This document shows positions 40,577 through 48,517 of a stretch of DNA of 64,000 nt, piece by piece. The stretch lies in assembly GCF_014524545.1 (NCBI RefSeq), contig NZ_CP053557.1, positions 1,637,501-1,701,500 of the forward strand, given 5' to 3'. The notes under the pieces were generated by a model, which made no database searches, was not told where the DNA came from, and was given only the letters and a program-made list of their open reading frames with translations. Source of the stretch: Exiguobacterium sp. Helios (lineage in GTDB: Bacteria; Bacillota; Bacilli; Exiguobacteriales; Exiguobacteriaceae). The translations under genes and the position numbers were made by a program. Every line of letters begins with the position of its first letter. The stretch's first letter is position 1.

Positions 40577-41812
40577 ATGAAATGGAAAGAAATGCCTCGG
40601 CCAATTAAAGTCAGATTGGTCACATCGTTTATCAACCGGACGATTTCGTTCGCCATCATGCCGTTTATGGCCCTGTTATTTGTTCAGGCGTACAGCAAAG
40701 TATTTGCCGGGATCTTTTTAATCGGGACAGTGATTATCAGCTTCCTGATCGGCTTGATTGGTGGTTACCTCGCGGATCGCTTTCCGCGGAAACGCCTGCT
40801 CGTCCTGTCGACGACGGCGACCGGATTAATGTTTTTAGTCATGACGATCAGTCTCGCCGCCAATCAAATGCTGCTCTTTACGATTGCCTATGCCGTATTT
40901 ACCGTGACGAGCAACATCGGACGGCCGGCGATGAGTGCAATCATCATCGACGCAACGACACCGGAAAACCGGCGGGCCGTTTATGCGATCGATTACTGGC
41001 TGATCAATCTGTCGATCGCCCTCGGAACGGCGCTTGGTGGTTGGCTTTACGTCAGCAACCGGCTATTTTTGTTCAGCCTGCTGACGTGTACATCGCTGTT
41101 ACTGCCGGTCGCCTATCATTTCCTGCTCGACGAGTCGAAACACGTCTGGCAGAAACAACCTCTCCGGAATGTGTTCCGGGATCTCGGGAAAAGTTATCAG
41201 ATTGCCTGGCGTGACCGGCCGTTTGTCAAGGTTGTCTTCGGTTCGATGTGTATTCTCGCCGCCGAGTTTTCGATGGGCAGTTATGTCGCCGTCCGATTAG
41301 CGGACGAATTTGATACGGTGACAATCGGCGATCTGAGTGTCAATGGTGTCCGGATGCTCAGTTTGATCAATATCGAAAATACGATTCTTGTCGTCTGTCT
41401 GACGTTTTTCATCCAGCGTTTGTCCAACCGCTTTACAAATAAGCAGGCGCTCGTCGGCGGACTGGCCCTTTACATCATCGGTTACGCGACGGTGACGAGT
41501 GCGAATTCATTGACGCTGTTACTGACGTTCATTTTCATCGCGACGATGGGGGAGCTGCTCTATTCACCGACACTGAACGCGGAAAAAGCAAATATGATGC
41601 CGGCCGACCAACGCGGCGCCTACTCGGCCTTTGCCGGCACGTCTCACGCCGGAGCCGATTTATTGTCGCGGTCGACGCTCATCCTCGGAGCGGTCCTTGC
41701 GCCGTTCATGATGAGTGTCTACATCGGACTGATCGTCTGTCTCGGCCTCGGACTGGTTTACCTTGGCTTGTTCCGAAAAGAAAAAATCGCTGAAAAACAG
41801 CAGGCTTCATAA
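40577..41812 (+). CDS. MFS transporter paired with SgrR-like regulator
   Basis: A 411-residue, 12-span facilitator. The loop 2-3 motif GGYLADRFPRKRLLVLSTTATG is the canonical MFS A-motif. GGAAGGTGA precedes ATG 40577, with GTG-like codons before it not needed. It is divergent from the SgrR-like sensor, which probably controls it. Drug:H+ antiport or sugar efflux are both possible. A disrupted acetyltransferase gene follows by 20 bp. Confidence 0.85.
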   Translation: MKWKEMPRPIKVRLVTSFINRTISFAIMPFMALLFVQAYSKVFAGIFLIGTVIISFLIGLIGGYLADRFPRKRLLVLSTTATGLMFLVMTISLAANQMLLFTIAYAVFTVTSNIGRPAMSAIIIDATTPENRRAVYAIDYWLINLSIALGTALGGWLYVSNRLFLFSLLTCTSLLLPVAYHFLLDESKHVWQKQPLRNVFRDLGKSYQIAWRDRPFVKVVFGSMCILAAEFSMGSYVAVRLADEFDTVTIGDLSVNGVRMLSLINIENTILVVCLTFFIQRLSNRFTNKQALVGGLALYIIGYATVTSANSLTLLLTFIFIATMGELLYSPTLNAEKANMMPADQRGAYSAFAGTSHAGADLLSRSTLILGAVLAPFMMSVYIGLIVCLGLGLVYLGLFRKEKIAEKQQAS

Positions 41813-41832
41813 AAGCGAAAGGGGATAGAAAA

Positions 41833-42390
41833 GTGGAAATCATTGAAACAGAACGGCACCGGTTACGGCGCTGGCAGAAAAGTGACGCCGACAGTCTTTA
41901 TGCCTATGCGAAGGATCCGCGTGTCGGACCAAACGCCGGCTGGGCACCGCATGCGTCGCTCGCTGAAAGTCAGGACGTCATCAACATCTTTTAAGAGGTG
42001 AACGACGGCTATGCAATCGTCGACAAGGCGACGGGACGGGTCATCGGCAGCTTCGGTTTTCATGACCGGCGTCCGGTCAAGGAACTGGCCGACTTGAAGC
42101 AGGTCGAGTTCGGATTTGTCCTTCATCCCGACTACTGGGGGCAGGGACGGATGCCGGAAATCGTCCGGACCGCCCTCGCAGTGGCATTTGAGACGATGAA
42201 AGTCGATCTTGTCTGGTGTGCGCATTTTGACTTTAACAGTCCGTCACGCCGGGTCGTCGAAAAACTGGGATTTGAACATGTGTTGGACCGACCGTTCGTC
42301 ATGGAACGGATTGACGGGCGGACCGTGACGAGCCGGCTGTACCGCTGGACACGGGAACGGTATGAAGCACAGTCGAGCAGCATCACATAA
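41833..42390 (+). pseudogene. GNAT acetyltransferase gene interrupted by an in-frame TAA
   Basis: From GTG 41833 (with AAAGGGGATAG upstream) the frame encodes VEIIETERHRLRRWQKSDAD and continues to DVINIF, then TAA at 41992-41994. The same frame resumes with NDGYAIVDKATGRVIGSFGFH and carries motif A-like FGFVLHPDYWGQGRM and motif B-like SPSRRVVEKLGFEHVL to a stop at 42388. Together they give a full-length RimL-type GNAT of about 185 residues. One nonsense codon is the only lesion seen. Reinitiation at GTG 41998 could yield a shortened protein lacking the first strands. Confidence 0.8.
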
Positions 42391-42399
42391 AACAGTAAC

Positions 42400-42437
42400 A
42401 GACGTCCTTCTCGAAAGAGGGACGTCTTGTTTTTTTG
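42400..42437 (+). terminator. terminator after the GNAT pseudogene
   Basis: AGACGTCC pairs with GGACGTCT and is followed by TGTTTTTTT. Confidence 0.88.
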
Positions 42438-42469
42438 GGAAAATCGTTGGAAAGGAAGCAGGTGTCCCG

Positions 42470-42655
42470 TCAGCGTCCTGTACGGACCCTGTATTTAAAG
42501 AACAACAGGCTTACGGACAGACTGATGATTGTAGCAAGGATACTTTTAATCAGAGTGTGACGCGTCAGACCTTCAATCACGATTCCGGTGAATTTTTGAA
42601 CAAAAGTTGCTTCCAGGACCCAGTCTATCCTGTCGTGTTTTGAACACAGTTCTTC
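42470..42655 (-). pseudogene. remnant of a small membrane-protein gene
   Basis: The minus strand holds an open stretch ending ATFVQKFTGIVIEGLTRHTL, then one hydrophobic span and a KYRVRTGR end. It has no ATG, GTG or TTG with a ribosome site, and stop codons lie just upstream. It looks like the C-terminal part of a lost gene. No other feature was seen between 42437 and 42670. Confidence 0.35.
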
Positions 42656-42669
42656 TCATCAGACGGCTG

Positions 42670-42843
42670 TCATGGCTGTACAAGCGCAATGATTAAAATA
42701 ATCGTAGAGATTGATCCGGCGGTCAATAAGGTCAGCATTTTGGGACGGTTAAAATCTTGAGATGATTTAGATACTTCTTTTGACAGGCTGATCCAAATGG
42801 TCAGAGAAGCGATAATGATCAAAAACAAAAAGGTTTCAGACAT
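42670..42843 (-). CDS. 57-residue two-span membrane protein
   Basis: A short frame: MSETFLFLIIIASLTIWISL forms the first span, a polar loop SKEVSKSSQDFNRPKM follows, and a second span ends in LVQP. GGGAGG lies eight bases before the ATG. It begins 24 bp after the SMI1/KNR4 gene on the same strand, so the two are probably co-transcribed. The family is not recognised. It could be an accessory of the immunity-like protein or an unrelated cistron. Confidence 0.65.
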   Translation of the reverse strand: MSETFLFLIIIASLTIWISLSKEVSKSSQDFNRPKMLTLLTAGSISTIILIIALVQP

Positions 42844-42867
42844 GATGTAGACCTCCCGGAATGAATG

Positions 42868-43677
42868 TTAATCTTCAGCGCGTAACCAGTTGATGTAAAC
42901 ATTTAAATCGGAATCAACTCCTTTTGATTCCAGGAGTCTTGCCAATTGTTCATTGGAAACGTAAACGTCCGCCCCTGTATTCAACACTAAATTCGTCAAA
43001 CTTTGGGCGAAGAAGTCAAGGAGGTCCGGATCCGTCGTCGTGTTAATTCGTTTCATCATTTCGTGGACTAACCGTTCTTGTTCCAAACCAATCGTCATCC
43101 AACTACCGAATGCATATAAGACGGTATCGATATCCTCACTTTGAATAGAAAGATTAATTTCTTCCATCGAAGGATAACTGGCATAAAACGCCTCTAAATC
43201 AAGTGGTTCTAAGTCTGGTTCTTGAATCATCCACCGGGACAGAAAATCTTGAAAGGTTGGAGCCACTTCGCGTGTGGATTCATCGGAAGTGTCAAGGTAC
43301 CACACGGACGGATTATTATCCTGTTGATCAAAGTTTAAGTAGTAAATATAGATTCCTTCACCGTCACCGATAGTGACATGTTTCCCTGTGATGCCCCATT
43401 CCGGCAAAACAAGTTTAGTCGACTCGGTGAACGAGTCGTAGCTGAGACCTTCGAGGTACCGAATGGGTAAGTAACTGGCTTCTCCAGGTTCCGACCACGT
43501 ATTTTCAAAATCTACCGAGACAGCGTTATACAAGAGACAACCCCCGTTCTGCTTTCTTAATACGCTGAGAAAACTTTCAGGAAATGTAATCTGCAGTTCA
43601 TGCTCGATTTGTTGGATGTCCTGTTCTGATAAGGGCGCGAGAATGCCATAATCGTCTTCTTGATCCCAAATATTCAA
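42868..43677 (-). CDS. SMI1/KNR4-family protein (immunity-like)
   Basis: A 269-residue acidic protein. LSEQDIQQIEHELQITFPESFLSVLRKQNGGCLLY is the SMI1/KNR4 (SUKH) opening motif; the domain spans residues about 15-150. A C-terminal helical extension of about 110 residues is not part of the usual domain. SUKH proteins are often immunity partners of polymorphic toxins, but no toxin gene is visible within the window, so this would be an orphan. Its base composition is a little lower in G+C than its neighbours. Confidence 0.85.
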   Translation of the reverse strand: MNIWDQEDDYGILAPLSEQDIQQIEHELQITFPESFLSVLRKQNGGCLLYNAVSVDFENTWSEPGEASYLPIRYLEGLSYDSFTESTKLVLPEWGITGKHVTIGDGEGIYIYYLNFDQQDNNPSVWYLDTSDESTREVAPTFQDFLSRWMIQEPDLEPLDLEAFYASYPSMEEINLSIQSEDIDTVLYAFGSWMTIGLEQERLVHEMMKRINTTTDPDLLDFFAQSLTNLVLNTGADVYVSNEQLARLLESKGVDSDLNVYINWLRAED

Positions 43678-43708
43678 TGTTCCATCTCCGATCTGTTTGG
43701 TAAACGAT

Positions 43709-44464
43709 TCAAGTCTGATTCGTTTTTTTGGATTTTTTTTCGTAAAAAAATAGTCCGGTCATCAAAATAGAACCGCAGATATAGCCGACACCGACAGCGG
43801 ATAAAGCGGACCAATCGAGCTGATAACGCAGGAAAAATTGCGGCAACAAATAAGCCAGGAGCCCAAGTGGCAAGATCCAGGTCTTCGCCCGGTACGCACT
43901 GTATCCGATGAGGAGGAAGGCGCTGAGACCAATGATCGAACTGGTCAACCAGGAAAAGTGAATCGTCGGTGACGTGACCTGTGAGTCGGTTAAAAACAGT
44001 CCCATCAGCAACAAGAAGATTACGCCTGTGGACAGACCAAACACCAGGAATGGACGTTTCGAAGGAGTGTGCGTCGCGCTGTAGCGTAAACATCGACTCA
44101 AAACGATCAGCAAAGAACTGATCAAGATGATGAAGCCGACTAAAAAGTACAGACTGTAGGACAACGGTCCGTCGAGCAAGTCTTGAAACAACAGAAAACT
44201 GAAGACGCCTGCGAGAATTTGAAACAGCAGCCAAAACGATTCGCGGTAATCGGTCGTCATCTCTGAGGCAATGGATTGAATATAGGCGGCCGGACTGTCA
44301 CCGGTGATGGCCGCAACCGACTTACCGTCCGCCTCGGCTTCCTGTAAATGATCCTCGAGTTCGGTAACGATGTCTTGCGTCGCCTGTTCGTTTTTTCCGG
44401 AGGCGAGCAAGTAGAGTGTTAAATCTTCTAGAAACCGTCTTGATTCGTCAGATAACGTCTGCAT
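43709..44464 (-). CDS. HAAS-domain membrane protein paired with PadR
   Basis: A 251-residue protein. Residues 1 to about 75 (SRRFLEDLTLYLLASGKNEQATQDIVTELEDHLQEAEADGKS) resemble the HAAS (heavily associated with padR) soluble domain, and the remainder has about six transmembrane spans. The start lies one base after the PadR stop. Such pairs form signalling or autoregulatory units in Bacillota. The ligand is unknown. Confidence 0.82.
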   Translation of the reverse strand: MQTLSDESRRFLEDLTLYLLASGKNEQATQDIVTELEDHLQEAEADGKSVAAITGDSPAAYIQSIASEMTTDYRESFWLLFQILAGVFSFLLFQDLLDGPLSYSLYFLVGFIILISSLLIVLSRCLRYSATHTPSKRPFLVFGLSTGVIFLLLMGLFLTDSQVTSPTIHFSWLTSSIIGLSAFLLIGYSAYRAKTWILPLGLLAYLLPQFFLRYQLDWSALSAVGVGYICGSILMTGLFFYEKKSKKTNQT

Positions 44465-44788
44465 TCAGGAGTCCTCCTTTAAAATATGCTGTACGCTCGC
44501 CGCCAGTTGCTGCCAGCGCGTCGTGAACGCTACCAGTTCCTCGCGTCCGGTGTGGGTGATGGCATAATACTTTCGTTTTGGTCCGCTCGGTGAGACCCGT
44601 TGCGTCGCTTCAATCCAACCCCGTTTTTGCATCCGCATCAACAACGGATAGATCGTCCCTTCACTGACGTCCGCAAAACCGTGGGCGGCGAGTTTTGTTG
44701 CCAGTTCATAACCATATACTTCTTCCTCGGCAATCAAGGCGAGGAGACAACCGTCAAGAATGCCTTTTAACATTTGGGTTGATGACAT
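44465..44788 (-). CDS. PadR-family transcriptional regulator
   Basis: A 107-residue PadR_N protein. ILDGCLLALIAEEEVYGYELATKLAAHGFADVSEGTIYPLLMRMQKRGWIEA is the winged-helix core, and the C-terminal helix is short (subfamily 2). CGAGG lies eight bases before ATG 44788; an ATG 33 bases earlier lacks a site. It heads an operon with the HAAS protein under a promoter flanked by two copies of a 22-bp direct repeat. Confidence 0.9.
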   Translation of the reverse strand: MSSTQMLKGILDGCLLALIAEEEVYGYELATKLAAHGFADVSEGTIYPLLMRMQKRGWIEATQRVSPSGPKRKYYAITHTGREELVAFTTRWQQLAASVQHILKEDS

Positions 44789-44805
44789 CGCTATTCCTCG
44801 TTTCA

Positions 44806-44860
44806 CTATCATGTAATACAAGGTAATTGTACGTCATGCTATCATGCATTGCAAGGTAAT
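44806..44860 (-). promoter_or_regulatory. PadR promoter with 22-bp direct repeats
   Basis: The sequences 44806-44827 and 44839-44860 share CTATCATG at the left and CAAGGTAAT at the right and match at 19 of 22 positions. Their starts are 33 bp apart, about three helical turns. On the minus strand TTGCAA (44855-44850) and TACAAT (44832-44827) are 17 bp apart, so one repeat covers the -35 and the other begins at the -10. Confidence 0.7.
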
Positions 44861-44950
44861 GAGGAAAGTCAGGATTATGTTTACGGGAACGAGGTAAATA
44901 AAAGGTAAAAGGAGCGGAAAACCAGTCACTCATGTAAGGAGGGGACAAAG

Positions 44951-45524
44951 GTGGAAAAACGGACGATCATCATCTCGGCAGCCGTCGTCTTTTTGATCAT
45001 GGCGCTTGTCATGGCCGTCTCGGCATTTGGGTTCGGCATCTACTACGGGGATCCGGAATTGTTGCGGATTGCGATTTTTGGTGAAATCTTGACCGCAGTT
45101 TTTTTAGTTTGGTTCATCCGTCGCAACAGTTCGTTTGCAGCCGTCGGTTTCTCCCCGTTAAAAATCCGGGGACTCGTCTGGTACATTCCGATTTTGTTGA
45201 TCGTGTTGTATCAAGTCGTGCTCGTCGTTTCATCTCTTGAATTTGATTGCTTTCATTCCGGTAAGTGCGATGATTTTTCAACTCGGCAATACGTTTTTGT
45301 TCGGATTGTTTTTTGCCTTGATTGCACTGAAGCTCAACAATCTGTGGCCGTTGATCTTTTTCCACACCTTGTGGGATTTTTCAAGTATCGCCGCGGATGT
45401 TCTGAATGTGAATCTCGCGATCCCGAATCTCGTGACGCAAGTGTTTGTTGCCTTGGCGATTCTGATTCAGCTGCTGCTTAAGCGGCATGATCTCAGTCAT
45501 TTGAAACGACCGCTTGCGGCATAA
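44951..45524 (+). pseudogene. CPBP-type (CAAX protease) membrane gene with internal deletion and frameshift
   Basis: GTG 44951, with GGAGGGG upstream, opens a frame with three spans (IIISAAVVFLIMALVMAVSA, then WYIPILLIVLYQVVLVVSS). At about 45235 the homology passes to another frame: LNLIAFIPVSAMIFQ, then LALIALKLNNLWPLIFFHTLWDF, the C-terminal CPBP signature with its His. The middle of the family, which holds the EExxxR and FxxxH catalytic motifs, is missing. The gene should therefore be inactive as a protease. Confidence 0.78.
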
Positions 45525-45624
45525 GAAACAGAGCACGCCTTTAGAATGCAACTGATTTTGGTTGCTTCATTTTTTTGGGAAAAAAGACTATACAGCCGGA
45601 ATTGATATGTAATATATTAGTTGT

Positions 45625-46296
45625 ATGAAAACTCAACCGATTAAACGACTCTCGTTAAGTGAAGAAGTGTATCAACGACTGCAACAGCAAATCATTACCT
45701 TGACGCTTGTACCGGGTCAAAAGCTGAACGACCAGGAGCTTGCGGAAGCGTTTGGCGTCAGCCGGACACCGGTCCGCGAAGCGCTGAAAAAACTGGAGGA
45801 GGAGGGACTGGTCGCGATGAAACGCGGCTCGCGGACGAACGTCACGCTACTTGATGCGACACAAACCCGCCAGACGTTTCCGATTGTCGCGACGCTTCAT
45901 GCGTTGGCGGCACGCCTGGCATTCCCGTTGATGCAAGCAACAGACATCGAACAATTGATTGAGATCGAGAAAACATTTGAAGAAGCGATTGAACGTCAGG
46001 ACGCGGAGTCGGCCCTTCGACTGGATGATGCCTTTCATGGTCTGTTCCTCGAACGGAGTCAAAACGATCAACTGACGGAAACACTGAACCGTCTGACGCC
46101 GCTGATCCGCCGGCTCGAGTATGCCCAGTTCAGCCGCCACGGTCATGATTCGGTCACGGATCACCAAACAATCATTGAAGCCTGTCAAAGCGCGAATATC
46201 GAAGCACTCGTCCGCGCAACGGAACAAAATTGGAATGGTCTCGGGCGCCATCTGATTGCTTCTTTAGAGGAGGACACGCCATGCGACCCATCATAA
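45625..46296 (+). CDS. GntR-family regulator, FadR/FCD subfamily
   Basis: A 223-residue regulator. LSLSEEVYQRLQQQIITLTLVPGQKLNDQELAEAFGVSRTPVREALKKLEEEGLV is the N-terminal winged helix, and the rest is an all-helical FCD ligand domain whose Asp/His positions could bind metal. No ribosome site precedes the ATG, and TAATAT-like sequence lies only about ten bases upstream, so the message may be leaderless. It overlaps the exporter gene by 16 bases, suggesting joint control. Confidence 0.88.
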   Translation: MKTQPIKRLSLSEEVYQRLQQQIITLTLVPGQKLNDQELAEAFGVSRTPVREALKKLEEEGLVAMKRGSRTNVTLLDATQTRQTFPIVATLHALAARLAFPLMQATDIEQLIEIEKTFEEAIERQDAESALRLDDAFHGLFLERSQNDQLTETLNRLTPLIRRLEYAQFSRHGHDSVTDHQTIIEACQSANIEALVRATEQNWNGLGRHLIASLEEDTPCDPS

Positions 46297-47198
46297 TCGG
46301 GATTTTGGCGGCGATGTTTTTTGCCGTCACCTTCATCCTGAACCAGTCGATGCAAGGGAGCGGGGGGCACTGGATCTACAGCGCCGCCTTACGGTTTTAT
46401 CTGATGTTGCCGCTGCTCGTCGTGATTGTCGCCTACCGGCGCCGGCTAGGTCGTGTCTGGTCGGCACTTCGGGAAGCACCGTACTTTTGGCTGACGTACG
46501 GGACGATCGGCTTTGGGATATTTTACAGCGGGATTTGCCTCGCCGCCGATTATTCGCCGGGCTGGCTGATTGCCGGAACCTGGCAGGTGACGATTCTAGC
46601 AGGACCGTTGCTGGCGCCACTCTTTAAGCAATCGATTCCCTGGGCGTCACTGCGCTATTCGTTGTTGATCGTCGTCGGTGTCTTCCTGATGCAACTGTCA
46701 GTCGCGGAAGGACTGTCGCTTAAGACGCTGTTGCTTGGGATTATTCCGGTCCTTTGTGCTGCGATTGCCTATCCGCTCGGCAACCGGAAGATGATGGAAC
46801 GGTACGGCAACGAGCTGGATGTCTTTGACCGGATTCTCGGGATGACGGTGGCCAGTCTGCCGTTTTGGCTCGTGTTATCTGCGATCGCCTACGTGCAGGT
46901 CGGCTTACCGTCCGCGGGGCAAGTCGGACAGTCGGGGCTGGTCGCCTTATTCTCCGGCGTCATCGCGACATCATTGTTCTTTTATGCGACGACACTCGTC
47001 CGGACGGAACCGGTCCGTCTTGCAGCGGTCGAAGCGACACAGTCGTTTGAAATCCTGTTCACCGTCCTCGGGGAGATGCTGTTTTTACACGCCGTCTTTC
47101 CGACCGGTCTCGCGTTGTTCGGGATGATGCTTGTCATGCTCGGAATGACGATTCACAGTTTAAAGCAAGCCCAGTCAAAAGAAGTACCGGATATATAA
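46281..47198 (+). CDS. DMT-superfamily multidrug/metabolite exporter
   Basis: A 305-residue protein with about ten spans. MRPIIIGILAAMFFAVTFILNQSMQ opens an EamA-like 'multidrug resistance efflux transporter' (EmrE-related double-repeat) protein. RTEPVRLAAVEATQSFEILFTVLGE is the conserved second-repeat region. GAGGAGG lies eight bases before ATG 46281, inside the GntR coding end. Substrate is unknown; the regulator probably responds to it. Confidence 0.82.
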   Translation: MRPIIIGILAAMFFAVTFILNQSMQGSGGHWIYSAALRFYLMLPLLVVIVAYRRRLGRVWSALREAPYFWLTYGTIGFGIFYSGICLAADYSPGWLIAGTWQVTILAGPLLAPLFKQSIPWASLRYSLLIVVGVFLMQLSVAEGLSLKTLLLGIIPVLCAAIAYPLGNRKMMERYGNELDVFDRILGMTVASLPFWLVLSAIAYVQVGLPSAGQVGQSGLVALFSGVIATSLFFYATTLVRTEPVRLAAVEATQSFEILFTVLGEMLFLHAVFPTGLALFGMMLVMLGMTIHSLKQAQSKEVPDI

Positions 47199-47249
47199 TT
47201 ATTTCAAATACCATATGTAAATATGGTTACTTAGAAAAGAGGACACAGG

Positions 47250-47960
47250 ATGGTCTTAACCGGCACACTTGTCAATACAGGATTAATCGTCATCGGTACA
47301 TTACTCGGTCTGCTGTTTCATAAAATTCCCGAACGGACGAAGGAAACGGTTGTTCAGGCAATCGGACTCGCTGTCGTCGTGCTTGGTGTTCAGATGGGGC
47401 TGAAGAGTGAGAACTTCCTGATCGTCATCGGCAGTCTCGTCTTAGGCGGGGCAATCGGTGAATGGTTACGAATTGATGAAAAGCTGAACCGAGTTGGCGA
47501 ATGGCTTGAACTAAAAATCGGACGGGGTCATCCATCGAATATCGCAGAAGGTTTCGTCACAGCCACGTTGATTTTCGTCATCGGAGCAATGGGCGTACTC
47601 GGGGCGCTTGACGGCGGTTTACGTCAGGACCATGACGTCCTCTATACAAAAGGATTGATTGACGGCTTCACGGCACTTGTCCTCAGCTCGACTCTCGGGA
47701 TCGGCGTCATCTTTTCGGCGATTCCGGTTCTCGTTTATCAAGGAGCAATTGCTCTCAGCGCAGTGGCGATTACGCAATTTGTTCCGGACGCTATCCTTCA
47801 GCAATTCATCGTGGAGATGACGGCGACCGGCGGTGTGATGATTTTAGCAATCGGCTTGAATCTAGCCGGCATCACCAAAATCCGGGTCGCGAACTTGTTA
47901 CCCGGAATCGTAATGGTCGGATTGATCGTGACCGGTTTGGAACTGCTTGGTTTTAACTGA
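47250..47960 (+). CDS. DUF554 membrane protein
   Basis: A 236-residue protein of the YdfK/YqgA (DUF554) family with about seven spans. It opens with GTLVNTGLIVIGTLLGLLFHKIPE and has FVTATLIFVIGAMGVLGALDGGLRQD and GLIDGFTALVLSSTLGIGV, all conserved in the family. Function is not established. AGAGGACAC precedes the ATG. An inverted repeat (ACCATAT/ATATGGT) just upstream may form a weak hairpin. Confidence 0.88.
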   Translation: MVLTGTLVNTGLIVIGTLLGLLFHKIPERTKETVVQAIGLAVVVLGVQMGLKSENFLIVIGSLVLGGAIGEWLRIDEKLNRVGEWLELKIGRGHPSNIAEGFVTATLIFVIGAMGVLGALDGGLRQDHDVLYTKGLIDGFTALVLSSTLGIGVIFSAIPVLVYQGAIALSAVAITQFVPDAILQQFIVEMTATGGVMILAIGLNLAGITKIRVANLLPGIVMVGLIVTGLELLGFN

Positions 47961-47965
47961 AACTT

Positions 47966-48026
47966 AAAAGACATCCGTTTGCACTGTTGATTTCGGTCAG
48001 CAGCAGGCAAACGGATGTCTTTTTTA
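47966..48026. terminator. bidirectional terminator
   Basis: AAAAGACATCCGTTTGC pairs with GCAAACGGATGTCTTTT across a 24-base loop. It serves DUF554 and the convergent NUDIX gene. Confidence 0.88.
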
Positions 48027-48503
48027 ACGGATGGTTTGTTCCAGTTCAGAAATATGGTGCTCAAGCAGCCGGTGCCCGTCATAGTGAAACGTGTGGAGCT
48101 GTGGTGTCGTCTGTTTTAAGACGTGCGGCAGGTAAGTCTTCAGATTACTGATGACACCGGTATTGTCCGGGTCGAGGATCCAGTCGAGTTGTTTCCAGTC
48201 GAGAATGCCTTCCCGGGTCGCGAGCGGTGTCACGAGGAGCTGATCAGGCGGAAGTTCGGCAAGGAACAAATAAATCCCGACCGTCTCGTCCGCCTGCAAA
48301 AGAATCGTCCCCGAAAACTGGACATCGGTCAGAGTCAGACCGGTTTCTTCAAACGTTTCCCGGGTGACGGATTCCGCCGGTGACTCACCAGCTTCGATTT
48401 TACCGCCGACCCCGTTCCACATCCCCATCGCCGGTTGTTTTTGCCGGTTCAGCAGCAACCACTGATCGTTCTTGCGAATCAAACAGAGTGTATAGCGATA
48501 CAA
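48024..48503 (-). CDS. NUDIX hydrolase (MutT-like)
   Basis: A 159-residue enzyme. The Nudix box GGKIEAGESPAESVTRETFEETGL is complete (GX5EX7REXXEEXG). The opening TLCLIRKNDQWLLLNRQKQP is typical of 8-oxo-dGTP diphosphatase YtkD/MutT-type proteins, but the substrate is not fixed by sequence. It begins 14 bp after the arylamine acetyltransferase gene and probably shares its transcript. Confidence 0.88.
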   Translation of the reverse strand: MYRYTLCLIRKNDQWLLLNRQKQPAMGMWNGVGGKIEAGESPAESVTRETFEETGLTLTDVQFSGTILLQADETVGIYLFLAELPPDQLLVTPLATREGILDWKQLDWILDPDNTGVISNLKTYLPHVLKQTTPQLHTFHYDGHRLLEHHISELEQTIR

Positions 48504-48517
48504 GTCTCCTCATCTCC

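Noticed and set aside
47205..47228. ACCATAT/ATATGGT inverted repeat as a terminator after the DMT exporter
   Set aside because: The stem is short and A+T rich, with no U-run, and it could equally be part of the DUF554 promoter.
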